A stretch of 64,000 nucleotides of DNA from Hyphomicrobium zavarzinii ATCC 27496 (GTDB lineage Bacteria > Pseudomonadota > Alphaproteobacteria > Rhizobiales > Hyphomicrobiaceae). Under the pieces are notes generated by a model. That model was not told the origin of the DNA. It was given only the letters and a program-made list of their open reading frames with translations, and did not search any database. Made by a program: the position numbers and the translations under genes. The stretch spans positions 496,001-560,000 of the forward strand of contig NZ_KB911256.1 in assembly GCF_000383415.1 (NCBI RefSeq). Direction: 5' to 3'. Shown one piece after another: positions 56,629-64,000 of the stretch (its first letter is position 1; each line of letters opens with the position of its first letter).

Positions 56629-58920
56629 CTAGCCGTCCGAACGTCCCCCGCTCGGAGAGCCCGGTTGCCGCGCCGCCATGCGGGCCCGGTTCAGATCCTC
56701 CTCCAGCCTCAATGCCGCTTTCTCTTCGCCAAGGCGCGCGCGATAGATCTGGATGTTGGCCAGAACCTTCGCCACGTATTCGCGCGTCTCCTGGATCGGA
56801 ATGCGCTCGATCCAGTCGATGGGATCGACCTTCGGATTGCGCGGATCGCCGAACTCGCGGATCCACTGCCGGGCGCGTCCCGGCCCCGCGTTATAGCCCG
56901 CGAGCGTCAGGATATAGGACCCCGAAAACTCCTCCATGCGATCGCCCACATAGGCCGAGGCCAGCATCGCATTGTAGGAGGGGTCGGAGAGAAGCCGGTT
57001 GATGTCGCACTTGATCTTGTAGTCGCGGCAAACGTGCTTCGCGGTCACGGTCATCACCTGCAACAGGCCCTTGGCGCCGGCGCCCGAGACGATCAGCGTG
57101 TTGAATTCGGTCTCCTGCCGCGCAAGGCCCAGCAGGAACGCCGTCTCCGGCGGTTTCCTGAGTGGCTTGTAGGCCGGGAAGGGATGAACCGGGTAGGCGT
57201 AGTAGTAGAGATTCTGGCCGCGCGCGATTGCGGCCTTCGCCGCGCGCACCGCCGACTGCGTGTCGCCGATTGCCTCCGCCAGATGCGCGACCATTGCGCT
57301 CTCGGCCTCCGTCTTCACGTATTGGCGAAGCTGCACGATGAACAGGCGCGGGATGCTGACATCGAGCCCGGCGTTCTTGGCGATCACGACAGCCTTCGCA
57401 GCGTCGATATTGACGAACGCGTTGATCTGATCGGCGGTCGGCTCGGCGGGCGGCGAGGTGGTGATCGCGAGCCGCCCCGGCTCGAGCTTCTGTCGCGCGA
57501 GCAGGGCGTGGAAGGTGTCGGGATCCGCGAGCGCCTGGCGGTAGTATTCGTCCGCGGCCGCCTTGTCGCCCCGGGCTTCCGCCGCGCGCCCCAGCCAGTA
57601 GCGCGCTTTCGCGCGGCTCAGCGGGCCATCCGCCGCCTTGTTCATCACCTGGAAATGACGCTCGGCCGTCTTTGGATCCTTGAGGTAGCGCAGCGCCAGC
57701 CAGCCCGCCATGAACGACTGGTCCTTGAGCGGGTTTGCGCTCAGCGGCCCCGCTTCGCGGACGAGCTCGTAAGCGAGCTTCGGCTTGTTTGCCTTGAGCG
57801 CCTCGTAGGCATTGGCGCGCCGTTCGAGCCACCAGTCGTCGGGCGAGACGATCAGCGCTTCCTCCGTCGGTGCGCCGAGCAGAACCTTCGAAGCTTCCTC
57901 GCTGTTGCCCGACCGGCGCAGCGCCTGGATGCGATGGAACACGAGTCCCCAATCCGGCACCCGCTCGGCCGGCAGGCCCTCGATCCCCTTTTTCGCGCCG
58001 TTCGAGCCGAGGAAGACGGCGAGCCGTGCTTCCGCTTTCTTTTGCTCGCCCGCCGGCAGCAGCGGAATGACCCGGCGCACGATGGCAGCGCGCGCAGTCT
58101 TCTCGCTCGCCCACCGCATGTCGTCCATCAACAGCCGGTCGAGGCGCCATTTGTGATCGGCGACCGTGAGCAAGGCGCCGAAGCGCGTCAGAAATCCGGC
58201 TTCGAGGCTCGCGGGCAGCATCTTCTCGCGCCAAGCCTTCGCTGCGAGCCGGCGGGCCTCGTCGCTGTTGCCTTCGGCCAGATAGGCGGAGGCCAGCGCC
58301 GCGAAGCCGACGCCGCTCTGAGGCTCCCGTCCGTTGAAGTAGGATTTGATCTCGCCCGAGCTGCCGCCCTGGGTGAAGAGGATCTCTTCGAGCTTCTGGT
58401 TGAGGGTGGTGCGGTCGGGCCAGGCCGGATTGGCTTCCAGGAAGGCGCGATACTCTTCCGGCCGTCCGAGGCCTTTGCGCAGGCGGAACCAGTCCACCAG
58501 CTTCCGCGCCACCGGATCCTCGATCTGTCCCTTGATCGCGTTGGCCTTGTCGGCGTCACCCTGGCCGGCGGCAATTGCCTTCACGGCCTCGCGCAGGCTC
58601 TGGGCATCCGCAGCGCTCAGCGTGTAGGAGCGGAGCGGCGCGATAGCCGCATCGAGCCGCGCCGTGTGCTCCCGCTCCGGCTTAGAGGGCTTGGCGGGCT
58701 TCGGCATCTCCGGATGAGCGGCGGCCGGTGTGGCCGCGGCCGTTTTGGGGTCGGCCTGCACGGGGGCCGTGGCGGCCGTCAGGCTCAATGCAAGAAGGAG
58801 CGGAAGCCCGGCCATCGCTGTGCCCGTGCCGCCCCCCAGGTATTTGAGCCCGGATATCCAGTTTGAGGTTCGTCCCGTCACGCTTATCCTCGCCGCGGCG
58901 CGGGAAATGCGCCGGTTCAA
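56629..58920 (-). CDS. slt: Soluble lytic murein transglycosylase (Slt type)
   Basis: 763 residues if the TTG at 58920 is used; an ATG at 58815 (MAGLPLLLALSLTAATAPVQA) would give about 728 residues. I prefer the longer form because the Arg-rich N-terminus suits the signal peptide. The long helical superhelix of Slt70 is followed by the catalytic lysozyme-like domain: LARQETEFNTLIVSGAGAKGLLQVMTVTAKHV with the catalytic Glu in RQETEF, and LAGYNAGPGRARQW. It cleaves peptidoglycan to 1,6-anhydromuropeptides. The start is the least certain part. Confidence 0.9.
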   Translation of the reverse strand: MNRRISRAAARISVTGRTSNWISGLKYLGGGTGTAMAGLPLLLALSLTAATAPVQADPKTAAATPAAAHPEMPKPAKPSKPEREHTARLDAAIAPLRSYTLSAADAQSLREAVKAIAAGQGDADKANAIKGQIEDPVARKLVDWFRLRKGLGRPEEYRAFLEANPAWPDRTTLNQKLEEILFTQGGSSGEIKSYFNGREPQSGVGFAALASAYLAEGNSDEARRLAAKAWREKMLPASLEAGFLTRFGALLTVADHKWRLDRLLMDDMRWASEKTARAAIVRRVIPLLPAGEQKKAEARLAVFLGSNGAKKGIEGLPAERVPDWGLVFHRIQALRRSGNSEEASKVLLGAPTEEALIVSPDDWWLERRANAYEALKANKPKLAYELVREAGPLSANPLKDQSFMAGWLALRYLKDPKTAERHFQVMNKAADGPLSRAKARYWLGRAAEARGDKAAADEYYRQALADPDTFHALLARQKLEPGRLAITTSPPAEPTADQINAFVNIDAAKAVVIAKNAGLDVSIPRLFIVQLRQYVKTEAESAMVAHLAEAIGDTQSAVRAAKAAIARGQNLYYYAYPVHPFPAYKPLRKPPETAFLLGLARQETEFNTLIVSGAGAKGLLQVMTVTAKHVCRDYKIKCDINRLLSDPSYNAMLASAYVGDRMEEFSGSYILTLAGYNAGPGRARQWIREFGDPRNPKVDPIDWIERIPIQETREYVAKVLANIQIYRARLGEEKAALRLEEDLNRARMAARQPGSPSGGRSDG

Positions 58921-59228
58921 TCCAAGAGTGATAGGCAGTTGCAGCCCCTTTTTGGCCCGTTCATGGCATTAGTATAGCGAACGCGGCCCCACCACCAACC
59001 GGACGCCACTTGGCTTGCAGGCTGCCGCCTGAGCGCATAATGTCCACCATCCCAGCCGCAAGGGGCCGTGGCCGAGACGGGCGATCCGGGGAGAGGGTAC
59101 AAATTCGAGCGCGTGCGTTCAAGGTATCCCCCGCTTCGCACAGGGGCGTACGGCTGCGGCAAGACCAATACGAACGCGATCGGCGCGCCTGCCGCGACCG
59201 TTGCTAGCGAAGGACATCGAGAGAGCGC
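58921..59228. promoter_or_regulatory. Divergent intergenic region between slt and dapA
   Basis: 308 bases with no supported gene. It must hold the promoters of both divergent genes; TAGTATAG near 58970 resembles a -10 box but I cannot pair it with a -35. I found no tRNA-like fold. Confidence 0.45.
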
Positions 59229-60119
59229 ATGTTCAAGGGCTCCATCACGGCGTTGATCACGCCGTTCAAGAACGGCCTTGTAGACGAGGAGGCTCTGCGC
59301 CGCTTTGTCGATTGGCAGATTACCGAGGGTACGCACGGCTTGGTCCCGACGGGAACCACCGGTGAGAGCCCCACTTTGAATTTCGACGAGCATAAGAGGG
59401 TGATCGATATCACCATCGAGGCGGCGCGGGGACGCGTCCCGGTGATCGCGGGCACGGGCTCGAACTCGACGGACGAGGCGATCGAATTGTCCACCCATGC
59501 CGAGAAGGCAGGTGCGGATGCGATCCTGATCGTGAACCCCTACTACAACAAGCCCACGCAGGAAGGCCTCTACCAGCACTTCAAGGCCATCAACGATCGC
59601 GTCGGCATTCCGATCGTGATCTACAACATTCCCGGCCGCACCAACGTCGACATGTCGGTATCGACTATGGCGCGCGTGTACGAGCTGAAGAACGTCGTCG
59701 GCGTGAAGGATGCCACCGCCAACCTCGCGCGCGTCTCCCAGCAGCGTGCCGCAATGGGTCCCGAGTTCAACCAGCTTTCCGGCGAGGACGCGACCGCGCT
59801 GGCCTTCACCGCGCACGGCGGCCATGGCTGCATTTCGGTTGCCTCGAACATCGCGCCGCGCCTCTGCGCCGAGTTCCAGAACATGCTGATGAAGGGCGAT
59901 TTCGCGGGCGCCCTGAAGATGCAGGACCGGCTGATGCCGCTGTTCGACGTGATGTTCGTCGAGACCAACCCGGGTCCGGTGAAGTATGCGGCCTCGCGCC
60001 TGGGCATCTGCTCGGCCGAGATGCGCCTGCCCCTGACGCCGGTCTCGGAGCAGACGAAGAAGGCAGTGGATGCGGTGCTGATCAAGGTCGGTTTGCTGCA
60101 GGCCGCTGCCGCCGAATAG
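59229..60119 (+). CDS. dapA: 4-Hydroxy-tetrahydrodipicolinate synthase
   Basis: First committed step of lysine/diaminopimelate synthesis (aspartate semialdehyde plus pyruvate). 296 residues, with [13 protein letters not shown] near the N-terminus, [10 protein letters not shown], the Tyr in [24 protein letters not shown]-like block, and the Schiff-base Lys in [10 protein letters not shown]. First gene of a block with smpB and two peroxiredoxin-like genes. Confidence 0.96.
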   Translation: MFKGSITALITPFKNGLVDEEALRRFVDWQITEGTHGLVPTGTTGESPTLNFDEHKRVIDITIEAARGRVPVIAGTGSNSTDEAIELSTHAEKAGADAILIVNPYYNKPTQEGLYQHFKAINDRVGIPIVIYNIPGRTNVDMSVSTMARVYELKNVVGVKDATANLARVSQQRAAMGPEFNQLSGEDATALAFTAHGGHGCISVASNIAPRLCAEFQNMLMKGDFAGALKMQDRLMPLFDVMFVETNPGPVKYAASRLGICSAEMRLPLTPVSEQTKKAVDAVLIKVGLLQAAAAE

Positions 60120-60138
60120 CCGAGCGCAGGAAAGAACA

Positions 60139-60618
60139 ATGTCGGCCAAGAAGGACGACGGCCGCCGGCTCGTGGCAGAGAACCGGAAGGCCCGCCACGA
60201 GTATTTCATCTCCGATTCCTACGAGGCCGGCATCGAGCTGAAGGGCACCGAGGTGAAGAGCCTGCGTTCGGGCCAGGCCAACATTGCGGAAAGCTACGCG
60301 TCCTTCGAGGACGACGGCAGCTTCTGCCTGATCAACGCGTACATCCCCGAATATCAGGACGCGGGCCGCTTCTTTCAGCATGAGCCGCGCCGCAAGCGCC
60401 GGCTTCTCCTGCACAAGAGCGAGCTCGCGAAGCTGCTAAACGCCGTCGACCGCAAGGGGATGACCATCGTTCCCCTGGAGCTCTATTTCAACGCACGCGG
60501 CCGTGCGAAGCTGAAGCTCGCGCTCGCCGAGGGCAAGAAGCTGCACGACAAGCGCGAGACCGCCGCCAAGCGTGATTGGAACCGGCAGAAGGCCCGCATC
60601 ATGCGGGAAAAGGGCTGA
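60139..60618 (+). CDS. smpB: SmpB, tmRNA-binding protein
   Basis: 159 residues, normal for Smp[39 protein letters not shown] at the N-terminus, then [16 protein letters not shown] and the basic C-terminal tail ([17 protein letters not shown]), which inserts into the ribosome. It brings tmRNA to stalled ribosomes. dapA-smpB adjacency is common in alphaproteobacteria; 19 bases separate them. The ssrA gene and the SspB adaptor lie in the same window near 27.4-28.5 kb. Confidence 0.96.
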   Translation: MSAKKDDGRRLVAENRKARHEYFISDSYEAGIELKGTEVKSLRSGQANIAESYASFEDDGSFCLINAYIPEYQDAGRFFQHEPRRKRRLLLHKSELAKLLNAVDRKGMTIVPLELYFNARGRAKLKLALAEGKKLHDKRETAAKRDWNRQKARIMREKG

Positions 60619-61193
60619 TGGCTGAGGCCGCAGGCTTGCCAGGCATCGATTGGTCCAAGCTGCCGCCTCCGGTGGACGACGGTGGGGCCAGCCATCTCGC
60701 CGGAGCCCGCCTCGCGCGCGTCGCGCTTCCCTCGACATCCGGCGGCGAGATCACTCTTGCCGACATGGCGGGGCGAACAGTCGTCTTTGCCTATCCCATG
60801 ACGGCGACACCGGGCGTCCCGCTTCCCGACGGCTGGGACGGCATTCCGGGCGCGCGCGGATGCACCCCGCAGGCCTGTGCCTTTCGCGATCTGCACGAGG
60901 AGCTGAAACGCGCGGGCGCCTCCGCCGTGTTCGGCCTGTCCACCCAGACCGTGGCCGAGCAGAAAGAGGCGGCCGAGCGCCTGCATCTTCCGTTCCCGCT
61001 GCTCTCGGACGACGCGCTGGCGCTGACGCGTGCCATGATGCTCCCGACAATGGAGGTCGAAGGCAAAGCGATGATCCGGCGCATGTCTCTGATCGTCGAT
61101 GACGGCGTCATTTCGCGCGTGTTCTACCCCGTATTCCCGCCGGACCGGAACGCGGGCGACGTTCTCGCCTGGCTCGCGGCCAACCCGAAATGA
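60618..61193 (+). CDS. Peroxiredoxin (PrxQ/BCP-like, AhpC/TSA fold)
   Basis: 191 residues. The active site GARGCTPQACAFRD holds a peroxidatic Cys (C82) and a second Cys (C87), matching the GCT-x-EAC-x-FRD motif of PrxQ, but with an insertion of about 14 residues before it (YPMTATPGVPLPDGWDGIPGARGC). It should reduce peroxides with thioredoxin. The ATG overlaps the smpB stop (TGATG), and its stop overlaps the next gene (ATGA), so smpB and both peroxiredoxin-like genes are likely translated from one message. Confidence 0.85.
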   Translation: MAEAAGLPGIDWSKLPPPVDDGGASHLAGARLARVALPSTSGGEITLADMAGRTVVFAYPMTATPGVPLPDGWDGIPGARGCTPQACAFRDLHEELKRAGASAVFGLSTQTVAEQKEAAERLHLPFPLLSDDALALTRAMMLPTMEVEGKAMIRRMSLIVDDGVISRVFYPVFPPDRNAGDVLAWLAANPK

Positions 61194-61735
61194 CGGCACC
61201 CTGGCCCTATCCCGCGCCCGACGGCGATGAGGGCGCCCGCCATCTCGCAGCCGGTCTCGCGCTGCCGAGCCTGCCGCTGCCCGCGACTGACGGAACGGCC
61301 GTCGATCTCGCACAGCTCGGCGGGCGCACTGTCCTGTTCGTCTATCCCTGGACCGGCCGTCCCGGCCTCCCTAATCCGCCTCACTGGGACGACATCAAGG
61401 GTGCTCACGGCTCGACGCCGGAAGCCGAGGGGTTCCGTGATTGTTGGCAGGATTTCCGTTCCGCCGGTTTCGGAGTGCTGGGCCTCAGCGGACAGACGAC
61501 AGCCGATCAGCAGGAGTTCGCGGCGCGCGTGGGCCTGCCGTTTCCCTTGCTGTCGGATGCATCCGGCGCACTGCGCGAAGCGCTTCGTCTGCCGGTGTTC
61601 GAGACGGGTGGCGTGACCTACTTGAAGCGGCTCACGCTTGTCCTGCGCGACGGAAGGATCGAGCGCACGATCTATCCCGTGCACCCGCCACATACACACG
61701 CCGGTGACCTGCTCGCGGTGCTGGACGTCCGGTAG
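61190..61735 (+). CDS. Peroxiredoxin-like paralogue lacking the catalytic cysteines
   Basis: 181 residues, clearly related to the preceding protein throughout (shared VFVYP, active-site loop, LPFPLLSD, and C-terminal YPVHPPHTHAGDLLAVL). At the active site the sequence is GAHGSTPEAEGFRD: S75 replaces the peroxidatic Cys and E80 the resolving Cys. Only one Cys (C85) remains nearby. Classical peroxidase activity is therefore unlikely; it may be a chaperone or regulatory partner. It is translationally coupled to the active paralogue. Confidence 0.8.
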   Translation: MTAPWPYPAPDGDEGARHLAAGLALPSLPLPATDGTAVDLAQLGGRTVLFVYPWTGRPGLPNPPHWDDIKGAHGSTPEAEGFRDCWQDFRSAGFGVLGLSGQTTADQQEFAARVGLPFPLLSDASGALREALRLPVFETGGVTYLKRLTLVLRDGRIERTIYPVHPPHTHAGDLLAVLDVR

Positions 61736-61801
61736 CGGCGGACGAGAGGGGCTTGTTGCGCTTCAGCGAGCGAAACTCGCATCCCCTACTGCCTACTGCC
61801 T

Positions 61802-62221
61802 CTAAAGCACGTCGCTTTCGATATCGCCTGCCGAGAAGCCGAGCTTCTCGAGGCCCTCTTCGAGATAATCCGAAAGCAAAGGCAGCCCGAGCAGATAGCT
61901 CGCCGTCGAATTCACCTTCTCGGCCCGCGCGGTCTCGACGGCCTCTTCCAGCTCTTCCGCCTCGAACGTGCCGCGCCCGATCCAGGCCAGCGCCACCAGG
62001 TTCGCCTGCTCGTCGTCGTTCAGCGCATCGATGAAGCCCGCAAACTCCGCGAGAGTGGGATCAGATGCGAAATCTTCGAGAATGGCGCTCGGGTCCTCGT
62101 CGGCATCGCCCTCTTCGGTGGAGGCGTTCCAGGCCCCCACTTTGGCATCCAGCTCGCGTGCCTTGATGATGACGTGCGCCACCTTCTCGGGTGCAATTTC
62201 AAGCGATGCTTTGGCTGCCAT
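61802..62221 (-). CDS. DUF3775 protein
   Basis: 139 residues from the ATG at 62221 (GGGAGACACG upstream). Acidic and helical: LEIAPEKVAHVIIKARELDAKV...DPSAILEDFASDPTLAEFAGFIDALNDDEQANLVALAWIGRG, the DUF3775 signature, ending in LLGLPLLSDYLEEGLEKLG. Function unknown. No signal or membrane segment. Confidence 0.82.
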   Translation of the reverse strand: MAAKASLEIAPEKVAHVIIKARELDAKVGAWNASTEEGDADEDPSAILEDFASDPTLAEFAGFIDALNDDEQANLVALAWIGRGTFEAEELEEAVETARAEKVNSTASYLLGLPLLSDYLEEGLEKLGFSAGDIESDVL

Positions 62222-62321
62222 AGAGCGTGTCTCCCGGTCTCTCCGCATGTGACCGGCGCGATGATAAGCGTTGAGCGCCCGGCGTTGAAGGGGGAGACGC
62301 GCAGGAAAGCGGCCGCGGCAG

Positions 62322-62993
62322 CTACGGAAGCTCGTCGAGAAAATGTCGCACGTCCCGGAAGACGGCGTGGAACATCTCGGTGGTGAGCCGGCCCGTGTTG
62401 GTATTGAGCCGCGAGCAGTGGAGGCTGTCGAAGATGGTCAGCGTACCCGCCTGATGGCGTGCGCCGTGCCGAAACGCGAACTGCGATTTGCGGAGGCCAA
62501 GCGTGGAAAGGGTCTGGTCGTGGGCGACCCGGCCGAGCACCACCAGCGCTTTGAGCTTCGGAAGTGCGGCGAGCCGGGCAGAGAAGTAGCCGCGGCAGGT
62601 GTGGATTTCCTCCGGCAGCGGCTTGTTCCCAGGCGGCACGCAGCGCACCGCGTTCGTGATCATGCAATCGACGAGGCGAAGCCCGTCGTTGGGATCGGCC
62701 CGATAGGTGCCGCGCGCGAAGCCGAAGGCGAGAAGCGTCGAATAAAGAAGATCGCCTGCATAGTCCCCGGTGAAGGGGCGTCCGGTGCGATTGGCCCCCC
62801 GCAGCCCCGGCGCGAGACCGACGACCAGCAGACGTGCGTCAGCGTTGCCGAACGAGGGCACCGCGCCGTTGAACCACGAGGGCTGCGCCTGGGCGGCCTC
62901 GTTGCGGAACGCCACGAGCCTCGGGCACCGCGGACAGTCGCGGGGCGCCTCGGGAGTATAGTCGGGGAGCGTGGGAGAAGAGGGGCGGGCCAT
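62322..62993 (-). CDS. Uracil-DNA glycosylase, family 5 (UDGb-like)
   Basis: 223 residues. An Fe-S-type cysteine set is visible (CPRCPRL near the N-terminus, a later CVPPGNKP and CRGYF). Motif 1 is GLAPGLRGANRTGRPFTGD, typical of family 5, which lacks the catalytic Asp/Asn of other families; motif 2 is SLHCSRLNTNTGRL. It removes uracil or hypoxanthine from DNA in base-excision repair. Confidence 0.9.
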   Translation of the reverse strand: MARPSSPTLPDYTPEAPRDCPRCPRLVAFRNEAAQAQPSWFNGAVPSFGNADARLLVVGLAPGLRGANRTGRPFTGDYAGDLLYSTLLAFGFARGTYRADPNDGLRLVDCMITNAVRCVPPGNKPLPEEIHTCRGYFSARLAALPKLKALVVLGRVAHDQTLSTLGLRKSQFAFRHGARHQAGTLTIFDSLHCSRLNTNTGRLTTEMFHAVFRDVRHFLDELP

Positions 62994-63112
62994 GGCCGGG
63001 TTCGTGAGTGCCGGAGTAACGAGCTGAGTGGCCCTGGATGGCTGGCAGGAAGCACGCGGCGAGCGGAAGCCTGTGGCTCTCCGCTCGCCGTATGCCGGAT
63101 ACCCGCTGCCGG

Positions 63113-63754
63113 TTAGACCTCTTCCTGCGAAACGTCGTCGTTGTCGTGATAGGCGTGGGTCTCGCGACGGCTCTGCCCCAGGCCACGGCCCGAGGATGAG
63201 CGCGATTCGCGGCTCACACGCGCGGACGCGTCCCGCCCGATGAGCTGTTCGAGGTCGGCAAGGTCGATGAACTGGTCTGCTTGGCGCCGCAACTCGTCGG
63301 CGACCATGGCCGGCTGGGTCTGCAGCGTCGAAACGACGCTGACCCGCTTGCCCTTCTGCTGAAGAGCCGCCACCAGGCCGCGGAAATCGCCGTCGCCCGA
63401 GAACAGAACGATGTGGTCAAGCGTATCGGCGAGCCGCATGGCGTCCACGGCCAGCTCGATGTCCATGTTGCCCTTCACCTTGCGGCGGCCCGAGGCGTCG
63501 GTGAACTCCTTCGTCGGCTTCGTGACCATGGTGAAGCCGTTGTAGTCGAGCCAATCGATCAGAGGACGAATCGAGGAGTACTCCTGATCCTCCGACAGGG
63601 CGGTATAATAGAGTGCTCTCACCAAGTGGGCCTTCTGACGGAAGAGCGCGAGCAGGCGCTTGTAGTCGACGTCGAATCCCAAGGCTTTGGAAGTGGCGTA
63701 AAGATTGGCCCCATCAATGAAAAGAGCAACGCGTTCGCCTTGATAAAAGTGCAT
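63113..63754 (-). CDS. LabA-type NYN-domain protein (putative RNase)
   Basis: 213 residues. The NYN (PIN-like) fold is shown by VALFIDGANLYATSKALG, KGNMDIELAVDAMRLAD and IVLFSGDGDFRGLVAALQQKG, whose Asp residues would bind a metal. A Ser/Arg-rich, probably disordered tail follows the domain. NYN/LabA proteins are thought to be RNA-processing nucleases. The last 246 bases of the window beyond its start hold no gene I can support. Confidence 0.88.
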   Translation of the reverse strand: MHFYQGERVALFIDGANLYATSKALGFDVDYKRLLALFRQKAHLVRALYYTALSEDQEYSSIRPLIDWLDYNGFTMVTKPTKEFTDASGRRKVKGNMDIELAVDAMRLADTLDHIVLFSGDGDFRGLVAALQQKGKRVSVVSTLQTQPAMVADELRRQADQFIDLADLEQLIGRDASARVSRESRSSSGRGLGQSRRETHAYHDNDDVSQEEV

Positions 63755-64000
63755 TTCTTATGTTCCTTGAACGGACCAGGCGCCCACAGCGTCCGCTGCG
63801 CGCCGGCAAAAGCGAGACTGCGCCATCCAGTCTAGCTCACGAGAGCGGATCATCATCGACGATCGGAAGACTAAGCGCAATCTGTCACGAATGACATTGG
63901 GCAGGCGGAAAAAATTGCCCCACCCGACGAACACCTGCCGCGCCAAGTTCGCGCACAGTGTTTAGTTTCTTTATGCTACTTCTAGATGGGGTGCGTGCGC

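Noticed and set aside
55696-58866. A 1056-codon plus-strand open frame opposite the hydrolase and slt genes
   Set aside because: It is Arg/Ala/Leu-rich, has no recognisable domain, and lies exactly opposite genes with clear motifs. Long antisense frames are expected in high-GC DNA.
59040-59110. A tRNA-like stretch (GGCCGTGGCCGAGACGG) before dapA
   Set aside because: No acceptor pairing or T-loop follows; I could not fold a cloverleaf.

Overview
The window is about 64 kb of high-GC DNA with dense coding on both strands. It looks like chromosomal core sequence of an alphaproteobacterium of the order Hyphomicrobiales, most likely a Hyphomicrobium-type methylotroph. Four things support this: a serine-cycle operon (serine-glyoxylate aminotransferase, malyl-CoA lyase, malate thiokinase, PEP carboxylase); a circularly permuted two-piece tmRNA next to an alpha-type SspB; a ChpT phosphotransferase; and several Hyphomicrobiales-typical families (DUF1134/EipA, DUF4169, RHH_4, DUF3775, bactofilin). 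I see no rRNA, tRNA, CRISPR array, insertion sequence or prophage.

Layout. 1-8.7 kb: the tail of a membrane protein, then on the minus strand a LuxR-type regulator without a phosphoacceptor Asp, followed by sgaA, mcl, mtkA, mtkB and ppc. This operon fixes C1 units and CO2: glyoxylate is aminated to glycine, PEP is carboxylated, malate is activated to malyl-CoA and cleaved to acetyl-CoA and glyoxylate. 8.8-13.8 kb: proline iminopeptidase, a DUF4212/sodium:solute symporter pair, MscL and a TRAP solute receptor. 13.9-18.8 kb: a soluble histidine kinase and a HerA-like ATPase, convergent with a large coiled-coil membrane protein of unknown function. 18.9-27.2 kb (minus strand): pssA-psd phospholipid genes, then a protease/nucleotide block (CPBP protease, thyA, folA, hflK, hflC, DUF2065, DegP-type protease).

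27.3-31.3 kb: two-piece ssrA and sspB on the plus strand, small secreted proteins and a CSS-motif EAL phosphodiesterase. 31.6-43.5 kb: fumC-DUF4169-RHH, a giant AsmA-like protein, UvrD/PcrA helicase, pcm, bactofilin and rlmJ. 43.7-52.3 kb: small secreted proteins, FetAB transporter, a CheY-like receiver and ChpT, cysQ, EipA/DUF1134 and a membrane-anchored coiled-coil protein. 52.5-55.6 kb: a TauE/SafE transporter and a second, divergent DUF4212-like/symporter pair. 55.6-64 kb: a hydrolase, soluble lytic transglycosylase, dapA, smpB, two tandem peroxiredoxin-like proteins (the second has lost its cysteines), DUF3775, family-5 uracil-DNA glycosylase and a LabA-type NYN protein.

Functional themes are methylotrophic carbon assimilation, trans-translation and ClpXP targeting (ssrA, sspB and smpB all in one window), envelope maintenance, and cell-cycle or morphology control (ChpT, bactofilin). 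The least explained parts are the kinase/HerA/membrane-protein locus, the Asp-less regulator with the repeat-rich region upstream of sgaA, the cysteine-less peroxiredoxin paralogue, and the duplicated DUF4212 symporters. Calls rest on reading motifs and gene order; no database search was run.
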